The translations under genes and the position numbers were made by a program. From positions 4,426,001 through 4,490,000 of the forward strand of contig NZ_JASTLC010000001.1 of NCBI RefSeq assembly GCF_030499575.1: a DNA stretch of 64,000 bases, in the 5' to 3' direction. Below, one piece after another: positions 15,923 through 23,197 of the stretch (positions are counted from its first letter, which is position 1; every line of letters starts with the position of its first letter). The notes under the pieces are model-generated. The model was not told the DNA's origin and ran no database searches. It saw only the letters and a program-made list of their open reading frames with translations. The DNA comes from Streptomyces sp. DG2A-72 (lineage in GTDB: Bacteria; Actinomycetota; Actinomycetes; Streptomycetales; Streptomycetaceae).

Positions 15923-16117
15923 ATGACTGCGTTTCCTGGATTTCCACGCCTGCGGCGAGGTGCCACGGGACGGCACAGCGTCACGACGCCGATGGGCCGG
16001 ATCGACGTGTTCCACCGGAATCTGCGACTCCTGCAGAGCGGCGACGGATACGGCTATGCCTTCCGGCCAGAACCGTGTTCGTCAACATCCCGAAAAAACC
16101 TGTTGAGCGACGACTGA
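15923..16117 (+). CDS. Small hypothetical protein, uncertain
   Basis: An open frame of 64 codons (74 if the ATG at 15893 is used) begins MTAFPGFPRLRRGATGRHSV. GAGG precedes the ATG at 15923. No domain, signal peptide or membrane segment was recognised. Third-position GC is only moderate and the end is Ser/Lys-rich, so it could be a decayed gene or chance frame. It lies upstream of the promoter and leader-peptide region at 16103-16354. Confidence 0.3.
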   Translation: MTAFPGFPRLRRGATGRHSVTTPMGRIDVFHRNLRLLQSGDGYGYAFRPEPCSSTSRKNLLSDD

Positions 16118-16131
16118 CCGCTCCTTAGGGT
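16103..16131 (+). promoter_or_regulatory. Near-consensus HrdB-type promoter
   Basis: TTGAGC (16103-16108) and TAGGGT (16126-16131) are separated by exactly 17 bp, matching TTGACN / TANNNT. Transcription would start near 16138 and run rightward into the leader peptide and structured region. Confidence 0.55.
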
Positions 16132-16137
16132 GTGAGG

Positions 16138-16354
16138 CACACGAGAAGGGAGGTGGTTCGGCAGATGTATGAATACCGGACGCGTGAGGTGACTGCGGGC
16201 TAGCGGCCCGCCACCACACCCAGTGCGGTGCCGGACCAGCGTGCGTGAGAAGCACGCAGCCGGCCCAATCCCAGCAGTCACCCGACCCGCGAGCTCGCCG
16301 GTACGTCCGGCCGGCTCCCCCGCCGAGAGGCGGAGGGACCAGAGCTCGCGGGTC
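16138..16354 (+). ncRNA. Candidate structured transcript with a 12-codon ORF
   Basis: Downstream of the promoter is a strong ribosome-binding site (GGGAGGTG), then a 12-codon ORF, then two structures. One is a hairpin at 16230-16264: GCCGG and GCGTGC pair with GCACGC and CCGGC around GTGAGAA. The other is a 13-bp perfect inverted repeat, GACCCGCGAGCTC (16284-16296) and GAGCTCGCGGGTC (16342-16354), enclosing a CCGCC-GAGA-GGCGG hairpin. No sense gene follows; the transcript would run into the 3' end of the opposing citrate synthase gene. It could be an independent small RNA, an antisense RNA or, on the other strand, the terminator of citrate synthase. Confidence 0.4.
16165..16203 (+). CDS. 12-residue leader-type peptide
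   Basis: ATG at 16165 encodes MYEYRTREVTAG and stops at TAG (16201-16203). GGGAGGTG lies nine bases upstream. The sequence RTREVT is also encoded in the upstream copy of the repeat at 15829-15848. It is too short for a domain call; translation is plausible because of the ribosome-binding site. Confidence 0.35.
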   Translation: MYEYRTREVTAG

Positions 16355-16374
16355 GTCTGCGTTCCCGGCGGGGA

Positions 16375-17475
16375 TCAGCGCGCGATGTCCCCGTACCCCT
16401 CGATCTCCCGTGGGTTGCGAGTGCCCGGCCCGACATACCGGGCAGAGGGCCGGACCAGGCGGCCCGTCCGCTTCTGCTCCAGGATGTGGGCGGACCAGCC
16501 GGCCGTGCGGGCGCAGGTGAACATGGAGGTGAACATGTGGGCCGGGACCTCGGCGAAGTCCAGGACGATGGCGGCCCAGAATTCGACGTTGGTGGCGAGG
16601 ATGCGGTCGGGGCGGCGGCTGTGCAGCTCCGCCAGGGCCGCCTTCTCCAGGGCTTCGGCGACCTCGAAGCGGGGGGCGCCCAGTTCGCGGGCGGTGCGGC
16701 GCAGCACTCGTGCGCGGGGGTCCTCGGCGCGGTAGACGCGGTGGCCGAAGCCCATGAGGCGTTCGCCCTGGTCGAGGGCTTGTTTGACGTAGGCCTCGGC
16801 GTCGCCGGTGCGCTCGATCTCCTCGATCATGCCGAGGACGCGGGAGGGGGCGCCGCCGTGCAGGGGGCCGGACATGGCTCCTACGGCGCCGGAGAGGGCG
16901 GCGGGGACGTCGGCGCCGGTGGAGGCGATGACGCGGGCGGTGAAGGTGGACGCGTTCATGCCGTGTTCGGCCGCGCTGGTCCAGTACGCGTCGACGGCGG
17001 CCACGTGCTTGGGGTCGGGCTCGCCGCGCCAGCGGATCATGAAGCGTTCGGTGATGGAGTTAGCCTTGTCGATCTCGCGCTGCGGGACCATGGGCCGGCC
17101 CTGGCCGCGGGCGGACTGGGCGACGTAGGACAGGGCCATGACGGCGGCGCGGGCGAGGTCTTCGCGGGCCTGGGCGGAGTCGATGTCGAGCAGTGGTTTC
17201 AGGCCCCAGACGGGGGCGAGCATGGCGAGTGCCGACTGGACGTCGACGCGGATGTCGCCGGAGTGCACGGGGATCGGGAACGGTTCGGCGGGCGGCAGAC
17301 CGGGGTTGAAGGCGCCGTCGACGAGCAGGCCCCAGACGTTGCCGAACGAGACGTGGCCGACCAGGTCCTCGATGTCGACGCCCCGGTACCGGAGTGCGCC
17401 GCCCTCCTTATCCGGTTCGGCGATCTCCGTCTCGAAAGCGACGACTCCCTCGAGTCCGGGTACGAAGTCGGACAT
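16375..17475 (-). CDS. Citrate synthase-family protein
   Basis: The 366-residue product has type I/II citrate synthase signatures: His in AAEHGMNASTFTARV, the family signature segment MGFGHRVYRAEDPRARVL, and FWAAIVLDFAEVP with the catalytic Asp region. It would condense acetyl-CoA (or propionyl-CoA) with oxaloacetate in the cytoplasm. Streptomyces carry several paralogues; this one, beside pdxH, is usually described as a second citrate synthase, so a methylcitrate role is possible. Start is the ATG at 17475 with AGGAG upstream. Its 5' leader on the coding strand is unusually CA-rich and unstructured. Confidence 0.88.
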   Translation of the reverse strand: MSDFVPGLEGVVAFETEIAEPDKEGGALRYRGVDIEDLVGHVSFGNVWGLLVDGAFNPGLPPAEPFPIPVHSGDIRVDVQSALAMLAPVWGLKPLLDIDSAQAREDLARAAVMALSYVAQSARGQGRPMVPQREIDKANSITERFMIRWRGEPDPKHVAAVDAYWTSAAEHGMNASTFTARVIASTGADVPAALSGAVGAMSGPLHGGAPSRVLGMIEEIERTGDAEAYVKQALDQGERLMGFGHRVYRAEDPRARVLRRTARELGAPRFEVAEALEKAALAELHSRRPDRILATNVEFWAAIVLDFAEVPAHMFTSMFTCARTAGWSAHILEQKRTGRLVRPSARYVGPGTRNPREIEGYGDIAR

Positions 17476-17812
17476 CAGGCGGCTCCTCGTGATGTGTGCG
17501 ACGGGTGATGTGTGTGGTGTGGCTTGCGGGGATGGTGTTGCGAGAGTTCTTTGGTGGGTGGGGCTGCTGCCGTGTTTCGTTGGTTCGTGATGTGTTCCGC
17601 CCGGTGGATCCGCGGTCGGTGCGCTGCGGAGACTCGCGGTCCTGGGCGTCATCCCTGTGATGCCCCGTGCGGCCGACGGTCACCCCAACCGGCACGGCAT
17701 CTGAACGATATCTCCGAGTGTCACCCTTGGGGAGAGTTCGCGGCACTCAGTGCCACCCAGTGATGAAGGACACCGTGGCGAACGGCGCGTGCGGATACGG
17801 CAAGATGACCGC
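17476..17812. other. Divergent intergenic region between citrate synthase and pdxH (337 bp)
   Basis: The left half is a GT-rich tract on the plus strand (CA-rich leader of citrate synthase). I found no small ORF and no firm promoter. The pdxH start follows GATACGGCAAGATGACCGC, where a weak -10 may give a short leader. Confidence 0.4.
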
Positions 17813-18490
17813 GTGAACGATCGTGACGCCGTGTCCGCCGTCCCCTTTGATCCCGCGTTGATGCGCAAGCAGTACCGGGCCGAGGGCCTGGCCGAGTCCG
17901 ATCTGGCCGGCACGCCGGTGGCGCAGTTCGCGCGCTGGTTCAGGCAGGCCGCGACGCAGGCCCATCTGTTCGAGCCGAATGCGATGGTCGTGTCGACGGC
18001 GGACGGTGAGGGGCGGCCCAGTTCTCGTACGGTGCTGCTGAAGCAGTTCGACGAGCAGGGTTTTGTCTTCTACACCAATTACGACTCCCGCAAGGGCCGT
18101 GATCTGTCCGAGAACCCGTATGTGTCGCTGCTGTTCCCATGGCATCCGATGGCCCGGCAGGTGATCGTGTCCGGGGTGGCGCGGCGTACCGGCCGTGATG
18201 AGACGGCCGCCTATTTCCGTACCCGGCCGCATGGTTCGCAGCTCGGGGCGTGGGCGAGCGCCCAGTCTTCGGTGATCGCCACACGTGCCGATCTCGACGC
18301 CTCGTACGCCGAGTTGGCGGCCCGCTATCCGGAGGGCGAGCAGGTGCCGGTGCCGCCGCACTGGGGTGGTTTCCGGGTGGCTCCGCAGTCGGTGGAGTTC
18401 TGGCAGGGGCGCGAGAACCGGCTGCATGACCGGTTGCGGTATGTGGCGGAGCCGGACGGGAGCTGGCGGGTGGAGCGGCTCAGTCCCTGA
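17813..18490 (+). CDS. pdxH: Pyridoxine/pyridoxamine 5'-phosphate oxidase
   Basis: PdxH oxidises pyridoxamine or pyridoxine 5'-phosphate to pyridoxal 5'-phosphate with FMN. The 225-residue product matches the family length. [20 protein letters not shown] is the conserved N-terminus; [20 protein letters not shown] and [17 protein letters not shown] form the FMN-binding barrel; [16 protein letters not shown] is the C-terminal substrate-binding signature. The GTG at 17813 was chosen because the homologous region begins just after it and the preceding codons look non-coding. It is monocistronic and divergent from citrate synthase. Confidence 0.95.
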   Translation: MNDRDAVSAVPFDPALMRKQYRAEGLAESDLAGTPVAQFARWFRQAATQAHLFEPNAMVVSTADGEGRPSSRTVLLKQFDEQGFVFYTNYDSRKGRDLSENPYVSLLFPWHPMARQVIVSGVARRTGRDETAAYFRTRPHGSQLGAWASAQSSVIATRADLDASYAELAARYPEGEQVPVPPHWGGFRVAPQSVEFWQGRENRLHDRLRYVAEPDGSWRVERLSP

Positions 18491-18502
18491 GGACGGTCGC
18501 GG

Positions 18503-19063
18503 TCAGACCTTGCCCTGGAGGTACGCCGTGCTGTGCCCGTCGAGGAACTGGGCTATGCGTGCGCGGAAGTCCTCGGAGAGTGCGGGCCAGTTCCAGAACT
18601 GGAAGCCGAGATGGACGAAGGCCAAGGAGTTGTCGGTCCACCTCCATGCGGAGAGGGGGACGGAGTCGGCGCAGGCGGGGCAGTCGACGTCGGCGGTGCC
18701 CGTCTCGTGCCAGGCGCCGGCGGCGGTGCTGAAGCGGGACGAGACATCACCTTCCACAGCGGTGGTTTTCCCGCAGCGCGGGCACGTCACCGCGTCCGGG
18801 CCGCGTTGGCCAAGGCTGTAGAAGATGTGGTGTCCGGTGTGCAGGGCGAGGCCCTCCGGGGCGCCCCAGCGGCCGTCGGCGACGGCCTTCGGCCAGTTCG
18901 GGCCGGGCGGGTGGGCCGGATGGTCTCCCAGGGCCCAGCCCGGTTCCGCCGGGGCGAGCACGATGCCCTCGGCCACGAGCCAGTCGACCACGGGCTCCGC
19001 CAGGCGTGCCGCGTCCTGCGGGCTCGCGTCCAGGTCGACGATCGTCTGGAATGTGTCTCCCAT
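18503..19063 (-). CDS. Conserved hypothetical protein with a paired-cysteine zinc-ribbon-like segment
   Basis: The 186-residue product starts MGDTFQTIVDLDASPQDAAR and has two CPxC knuckles (CPRCGKTT and DCPACADS) about 40 residues apart, which could bind zinc. The C-terminal part FAFVHLGFQFWNW-like aromatic segment (actual LAFVHLGFQFWNWP) is not a known motif to me. No membrane segment. The upstream open frame to 19675 is a shadow of the TetR gene. It is convergent with pdxH and lies downstream of the TetR gene of the acyl-CoA operon, 34 bp away, so it may be read through. Confidence 0.7.
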   Translation of the reverse strand: MGDTFQTIVDLDASPQDAARLAEPVVDWLVAEGIVLAPAEPGWALGDHPAHPPGPNWPKAVADGRWGAPEGLALHTGHHIFYSLGQRGPDAVTCPRCGKTTAVEGDVSSRFSTAAGAWHETGTADVDCPACADSVPLSAWRWTDNSLAFVHLGFQFWNWPALSEDFRARIAQFLDGHSTAYLQGKV

Positions 19064-19097
19064 GCCCGAACCGTAAGCCGTGCCACTGACAACGGGG

Positions 19098-19691
19098 TCA
19101 GCCCAGCGTCTCGTCCAGCAGCGCCGCCCACTGTGCCACCACCCGTTCGCGGCGGGGTTCGTCGTCGGTGAGGAGGTTGGCGAGGCCGAGGCCGCGGGCC
19201 ATGTCGAGGAGGCCTTGGACGGTTTCGCGGACGCCGGGGTGGGATTCGTCGGCGCCGAGGAGGTCGACGGCGATGTGGTGGGTCTCGCGGCCGACGCGGG
19301 CTTCGAGTTCGGTGACGCGGGGGCGTAGCTGCGCTTCGTTGGAGGCGGCGACCCACAGGTGGAGGGCGGCGCGGAACAGCGGGCCGGTGTAGAGGTCGAC
19401 CAGGGCTGCGACGACCGCGCGCCGGTCGCCCGCCGCGCCCTGCGGGAACAACGCCCGCAGCGCCGTGGAGCGCTCCTCGGCGACGTATTCGACGGCCGCG
19501 GTGAAGAGGTCCTCGCGGGTCGGGAAGTGGTGCTGGGCGGCGCCGCGGGAGACGCCGGCGCGTTCGGCGACGACGGAGACGGTGGAGCCTGCCCAGCCGT
19601 GTTCGGCGAGGCAGGCCACGGCGGCTTCGAGGAGCCGTTGCCGGGTGGCCCGGCTGCGGTCCTGTTTGGGTGCACGGTCGACCGTGCTCAC
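19098..19691 (-). CDS. TetR-family regulator, last gene of the acyl-CoA operon
   Basis: The 197-residue repressor has an N-terminal helix-turn-helix: RQRLLEAAVACLAEHGWAGS then VVAERAGVSRGAAQHHFPTR. The C-terminal ligand domain is all-alpha. The GTG at 19691 overlaps the TGA of the enoyl-CoA hydratase gene (GTGA), so it is translationally coupled; an ATG at 19700 is an alternative. As the final gene of the liu/atu-like operon it is the obvious candidate to bind the palindrome at 29200-29213 and to sense an acyl-CoA intermediate; that is inference from family precedent. Confidence 0.85.
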   Translation of the reverse strand: MSTVDRAPKQDRSRATRQRLLEAAVACLAEHGWAGSTVSVVAERAGVSRGAAQHHFPTREDLFTAAVEYVAEERSTALRALFPQGAAGDRRAVVAALVDLYTGPLFRAALHLWVAASNEAQLRPRVTELEARVGRETHHIAVDLLGADESHPGVRETVQGLLDMARGLGLANLLTDDEPRRERVVAQWAALLDETLG

Positions 19692-20422
19692 AGCACCCAT
19701 GGCGGTTCCCGTCGTTCTAGGAAGGCCGTCATGCCCTCGCGGGCGTCGGCGGAGGCGAACAGCCGGGCCGAGAGCGCGGTGAGGTCGGCCGCGTCCCGGT
19801 CGAAGGCATCCAGCACCCTAGCTGTGAGCAGCTGTTTCGTCTCGGCCAGGGCCTGCGGGGAGGCGCGGCGCAGTCCGTCGAGGACGGGTTCCAGTACGGC
19901 GTCGGCGTCGTCGCCGGAAGCGGTCAGCAGGCCGATGCGGGCCGCCTCGGCGGCGTCGAAGCGTTCGCCGGTGAGGTAGTAGCGGGCGAGGGCGCGGGGG
20001 TCAGTGCGGGGCAGCAACGGCAGGGAGATCACCGCCGGGGCGACCCCGATCCGTACCTCGGTGAAGGCGAAGGTCGCCTCGTTCGAGGCGGCGGCGATGT
20101 CGCAGGCGCCGAGCAGTCCGAGACCGCCCGCGCGGACGTGGCCGGTGACACGGGCGACGACGGGTCGGGGCAGTTCGACGATCTGCCGGAGCAGGCCGAC
20201 GAGTGCGTCCGGGGGCGGTGGGTCGCGCAGGTCGGCGCCCGCGCTGAAGGTGTTGCCGGTGTGAGTGAGGACGACCGCGCGGATGTCGCCGTCCTTGCCG
20301 CAGTCGGTGAGCGTGTCCGCGAGTTCGCCGACGAGGGCCGCCGACAGGGCGTTGCGGTTGTGCGGGGAGTCGAGGCTGAGCGTTTCGATGCCACGCGCGC
20401 GTGTACGGCTGATCAACGTCAC
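19688..20422 (-). CDS. Enoyl-CoA hydratase/isomerase family protein (methylglutaconyl-CoA hydratase-like)
   Basis: The 244-residue product is a crotonase-fold enzyme. The first oxyanion segment is TFSAGADLRD; the second is HVRAGGLGLLGACDIAAASN. The segment RIGVAPAVISLPLL resembles the LiuC/AtuE-type pattern (GLxPAxISP) more than generic fatty-acid hydratases, suiting hydration of a 3-methylglutaconyl-type CoA ester. The usual second catalytic Glu of the GGGLE motif is not visible. It overlaps the CoA ligase gene upstream (20419-20422) and the TetR gene downstream. Confidence 0.85.
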   Translation of the reverse strand: MTLISRTRARGIETLSLDSPHNRNALSAALVGELADTLTDCGKDGDIRAVVLTHTGNTFSAGADLRDPPPPDALVGLLRQIVELPRPVVARVTGHVRAGGLGLLGACDIAAASNEATFAFTEVRIGVAPAVISLPLLPRTDPRALARYYLTGERFDAAEAARIGLLTASGDDADAVLEPVLDGLRRASPQALAETKQLLTARVLDAFDRDAADLTALSARLFASADAREGMTAFLERREPPWVL

Positions 20423-21987
20423 GTGCGCTCCCTGAGTTCCCGGCGCAGGATCTTGCCGGAGGCGGCGCGCGGTACGCCGTCGATGAAGGTGACGTGACGG
20501 ACGCGTTTGTAGGGGGCGACGCGTTCGGCGACGTACATCATGACCTCTCCTTCGGAGAGGTCGGTGGCGGTGGGCCGGCGGACCACGTAGGCGTGGGGGA
20601 CTTCGTTGCCCTCGTCGTTGTAGGCGCCGATGACGGCGGCGTCGGCGATGCCGGGGTGGGTGAGGAGGAGGGCTTCGAGTTCGGCGGGGGCGACCTGGAA
20701 GCCCTTGTACTTGATGAGTTCCTTGACGCGGTCGACGACGAACAGCCAGCCGTCGGCGTCGGCATGGCCGACGTCTCCGGTGTGCAGCCAGCCGTCGGTG
20801 TCGATCATCGCGGCGGTGTCGTCGGGGCGGCCCAGGTAGCCCTTCATGATCTGGGGTCCGCGGATGAGGATCTCGCCGGGTTCGCCGACGCCGACGTCCT
20901 TGTCGGGGTCGTCGAGGGAGACGATGCGCATCTCGGTGCCGGCGATGAGTTTGCCGACGGTGCCGGGGGGCGCGTCGTGCATGGCGTTCAGGGGGACGAC
21001 GTGGGTGCCGGGCGACAGTTCCGTCATGCCGTACGCCTGGCCGACCGGCGGCAGGTTCAGGCGCCGGGAGCAGGCCGCGGCGAGGTGGGCGTCGAGCGGT
21101 GCGGCGGCGCTGATGAGGTACTTCAGGGACGACAGGTCGTACTCGGCGACAAGTGGGTGCTTGGCGAGGGCGAGGACGATCGGCGGGGCGACGTACAGGC
21201 CGGTGATGCGGTGGTTCTGGATGGCGGCGAGGAAGGTTTCCAGGTCGAAGCGGGGCAGGACGACGACGGTGGCGCCCAGTCGCAGGGGTGCGTTCATCAG
21301 CGCGGTGAGCCCGTAGATGTGGAAGAAGGGCAGGACGGCGAGGATGCGGTCACCGGGGCCTGCGCCCATGACGGGTTCGAGCTGGGCGAGGTTGGTGGCG
21401 ATCTGGCGGTGCGTGAGCATCACGCCTTTGGGGATGCCGGTGGTGCCCGAGGAGTACGGGAGGGCCGCGACGTCCGCCACGGGGTCGATGTGGATCTGTG
21501 GTTCGGGGGCGGTGGAGGCGAGCATGTCGATGAGGGAGCGGTGTCCTGGCGCGCTGTCGCAGACGAAGATCTCCTCGACGCCGCCCGCGAGTTCGGCGGC
21601 CCTGCGGGCGGTCTCCAGCAGTGGGGAGACGGTGATGATCCAGCCGGCGGCCGAGTCGCGCAGCTGCTTGGCGAACTCCTCGGCGGTGGACAGCGGGTGC
21701 ACGGTCGTGACGGACGCCCCCGCGCGCGTGGCGGCGTAGAACGCGGTCGGGAAGGCGACGGTGTTCGGGCTGTGCAGGGCGAGCACGTCGCCCTTGCGGA
21801 CGCCCGCCTCGGCCAGCGCGGCGGCGACGCGCCGGTGGAACTGGTCCACCTGCGCATACGTGAGCGTCATGCCGTTGGTGCCGTCGATCAGCGCGGGCGT
21901 GTCGCCGAACTCGGCGGCCCGGCCCAGTACGGCTTCGTGGATGGGGAGTTCGACGGGCGGGACGTCTGCGTACTCGCTGCGGAACAT
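20419..21987 (-). CDS. Acyl-CoA ligase of the 4-coumarate:CoA ligase family
   Basis: The 522-residue ANL-superfamily enzyme activates a carboxylic acid to its CoA thioester through an acyl-AMP. Visible motifs are the P-loop PYSSGTTGIPKGVMLTH, the aromatic-region motif GQAYGMTELSPG, the hinge region GWLHTGDVGHADADGW and the C-terminal catalytic Lys in PRAASGKILRREL. Start is the ATG at 21987 with GGAGG seven bases upstream. In S. coelicolor a homologue has been studied as a 4-coumarate/cinnamate:CoA ligase. Here it would feed the carboxylase and dehydrogenase of the operon. Confidence 0.9.
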   Translation of the reverse strand: MFRSEYADVPPVELPIHEAVLGRAAEFGDTPALIDGTNGMTLTYAQVDQFHRRVAAALAEAGVRKGDVLALHSPNTVAFPTAFYAATRAGASVTTVHPLSTAEEFAKQLRDSAAGWIITVSPLLETARRAAELAGGVEEIFVCDSAPGHRSLIDMLASTAPEPQIHIDPVADVAALPYSSGTTGIPKGVMLTHRQIATNLAQLEPVMGAGPGDRILAVLPFFHIYGLTALMNAPLRLGATVVVLPRFDLETFLAAIQNHRITGLYVAPPIVLALAKHPLVAEYDLSSLKYLISAAAPLDAHLAAACSRRLNLPPVGQAYGMTELSPGTHVVPLNAMHDAPPGTVGKLIAGTEMRIVSLDDPDKDVGVGEPGEILIRGPQIMKGYLGRPDDTAAMIDTDGWLHTGDVGHADADGWLFVVDRVKELIKYKGFQVAPAELEALLLTHPGIADAAVIGAYNDEGNEVPHAYVVRRPTATDLSEGEVMMYVAERVAPYKRVRHVTFIDGVPRAASGKILRRELRERT

Positions 21988-22004
21988 CGTTCCTCCAAGA
22001 CGGC

Positions 22005-23138
22005 CTAGTACGACTTGGGCAGGCCCAGGGTCTGGTGGGAGACGTAGTTGAGAATCATCTCCCGGCTCACTGGGGCAATACGAGACACGCGGGCGGCCGT
22101 TATCAGCGAGGCGAGGCCGAATTCCCGGGTGAGGCCGTTTCCGCCGAGGGTGTGCACGGCCTGGTCGACGGCTTTCACGCATGCCTCTCCGGCCGCGTAT
22201 TTGGCCATGTTGGCGGCTTCTCCCGCGCCGGTGTCGTCTCCGGCGTCGTACAGGTGGGCAGCCTTCTGCATCATCAGGCGGGCGAGTTCGAGTTCGATGT
22301 GCGACTGGGCGAGGGGGTGCGCGATCGCCTGGTGGGCGCCGATGGGAGCCTTCCAGACGGTGCGTTCGCGTGCGTAGGTGACGGCTTGGGCGAGGGCGTA
22401 GCGTCCCATGCCGATCGCGAAGGCGGCGGTCATGATGCGTTCGGGGTTGAGGCCGGCGAAGAGCTGGAGGAGGCCTGCGTCCTCGTCGCCGACCAGGGCG
22501 TCGGCGGGGAGTCGTACGTCGTCGAGGGTGAGCTCGAACTGCTTCTCGGCGGCGTTGAGTTCCATGTCGATCTGTCGCCGTTGGAAGCCGTCGGCGTCTC
22601 TCGGGACGATGAAGAGGCAGGGTTTGAGGTTGCCGGTGCGGGCGTCTTCGGTGCGGCCGACGATGAGGGTCGCTTCGGCGATGTCCACGCCGGAGATGAA
22701 GACTTTGCGGCCGGTGAGCAGCCAGTCAGTGCCGTCTTTTCGTGCCGTCGTCGTGATGCGGTGGCTGTTGGAGCCGGCGTCGGGTTCGGTGATGCCGAAG
22801 GCCATGGTGCGTTTGCCTTCGGCGAGGGCGGGGAGCCATTCGCGCTTCTGTTGTTCGGTGCCGAAGCGGGCGATGACTGTGCCGCAGATGGCCGGGGAGA
22901 CGATCATCATGAGCAGGGGGCAGCCTGCGGCGCCGAGTTCTTCGAGCACGATGGAGAGTTCGGCGATGCCGCCTCCCCCGCCTCCGTATTCCTCGGGGAG
23001 ATTCACGCCGAGGTAGCCGAGTTTGCCTGCCTCGGACCAGAGGTCTTCTCGGTTGTAGGTAAGGCCGTGGCGGGTTCCCAGGGCGGCGACTGCGGATCGT
23101 AGGGCCTTGTGTTCTTCGGATTCGAGAGTGGGAGGCAT
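22005..23138 (-). CDS. Acyl-CoA dehydrogenase
   Basis: The 377-residue flavoenzyme desaturates an acyl-CoA at C2-C3, passing electrons to ETF. The segments AFGITEPDAGSNSHRITTTA (FAD/substrate signature) and AVHTLGGNGLTREFGLASLI (C-terminal signature) are clear. The start ATG at 23138 follows AAGGAG. It lies between the biotin carboxylase and the CoA ligase, separated from the former by 58 bp holding the 31-bp repeat and from the latter by 17 bp. In liu/atu clusters the equivalent gene encodes isovaleryl- or citronellyl-CoA dehydrogenase. Confidence 0.92.
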   Translation of the reverse strand: MPPTLESEEHKALRSAVAALGTRHGLTYNREDLWSEAGKLGYLGVNLPEEYGGGGGGIAELSIVLEELGAAGCPLLMMIVSPAICGTVIARFGTEQQKREWLPALAEGKRTMAFGITEPDAGSNSHRITTTARKDGTDWLLTGRKVFISGVDIAEATLIVGRTEDARTGNLKPCLFIVPRDADGFQRRQIDMELNAAEKQFELTLDDVRLPADALVGDEDAGLLQLFAGLNPERIMTAAFAIGMGRYALAQAVTYARERTVWKAPIGAHQAIAHPLAQSHIELELARLMMQKAAHLYDAGDDTGAGEAANMAKYAAGEACVKAVDQAVHTLGGNGLTREFGLASLITAARVSRIAPVSREMILNYVSHQTLGLPKSY

Positions 23139-23166
23139 GAGGACTCCTTCCGGGTGCGGGTTGGTT

Positions 23167-23197
23167 GTGGCTGGTCGCGCAGTTCCCCGCGCCCCTT
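23167..23197 (+). repeat. 31-bp dispersed intergenic repeat, copy 2
   Basis: Identical over all 31 bp to 6971-7001. Its last base overlaps the stop codon of the carboxylase alpha subunit gene, so it lies inside an operon rather than at an operon end. Confidence 0.85.

Noticed and set aside
20494..22008. 504-codon plus-strand frame opposite the CoA ligase gene
   Set aside because: Antisense shadow; all CoA ligase motifs are intact on the other strand.
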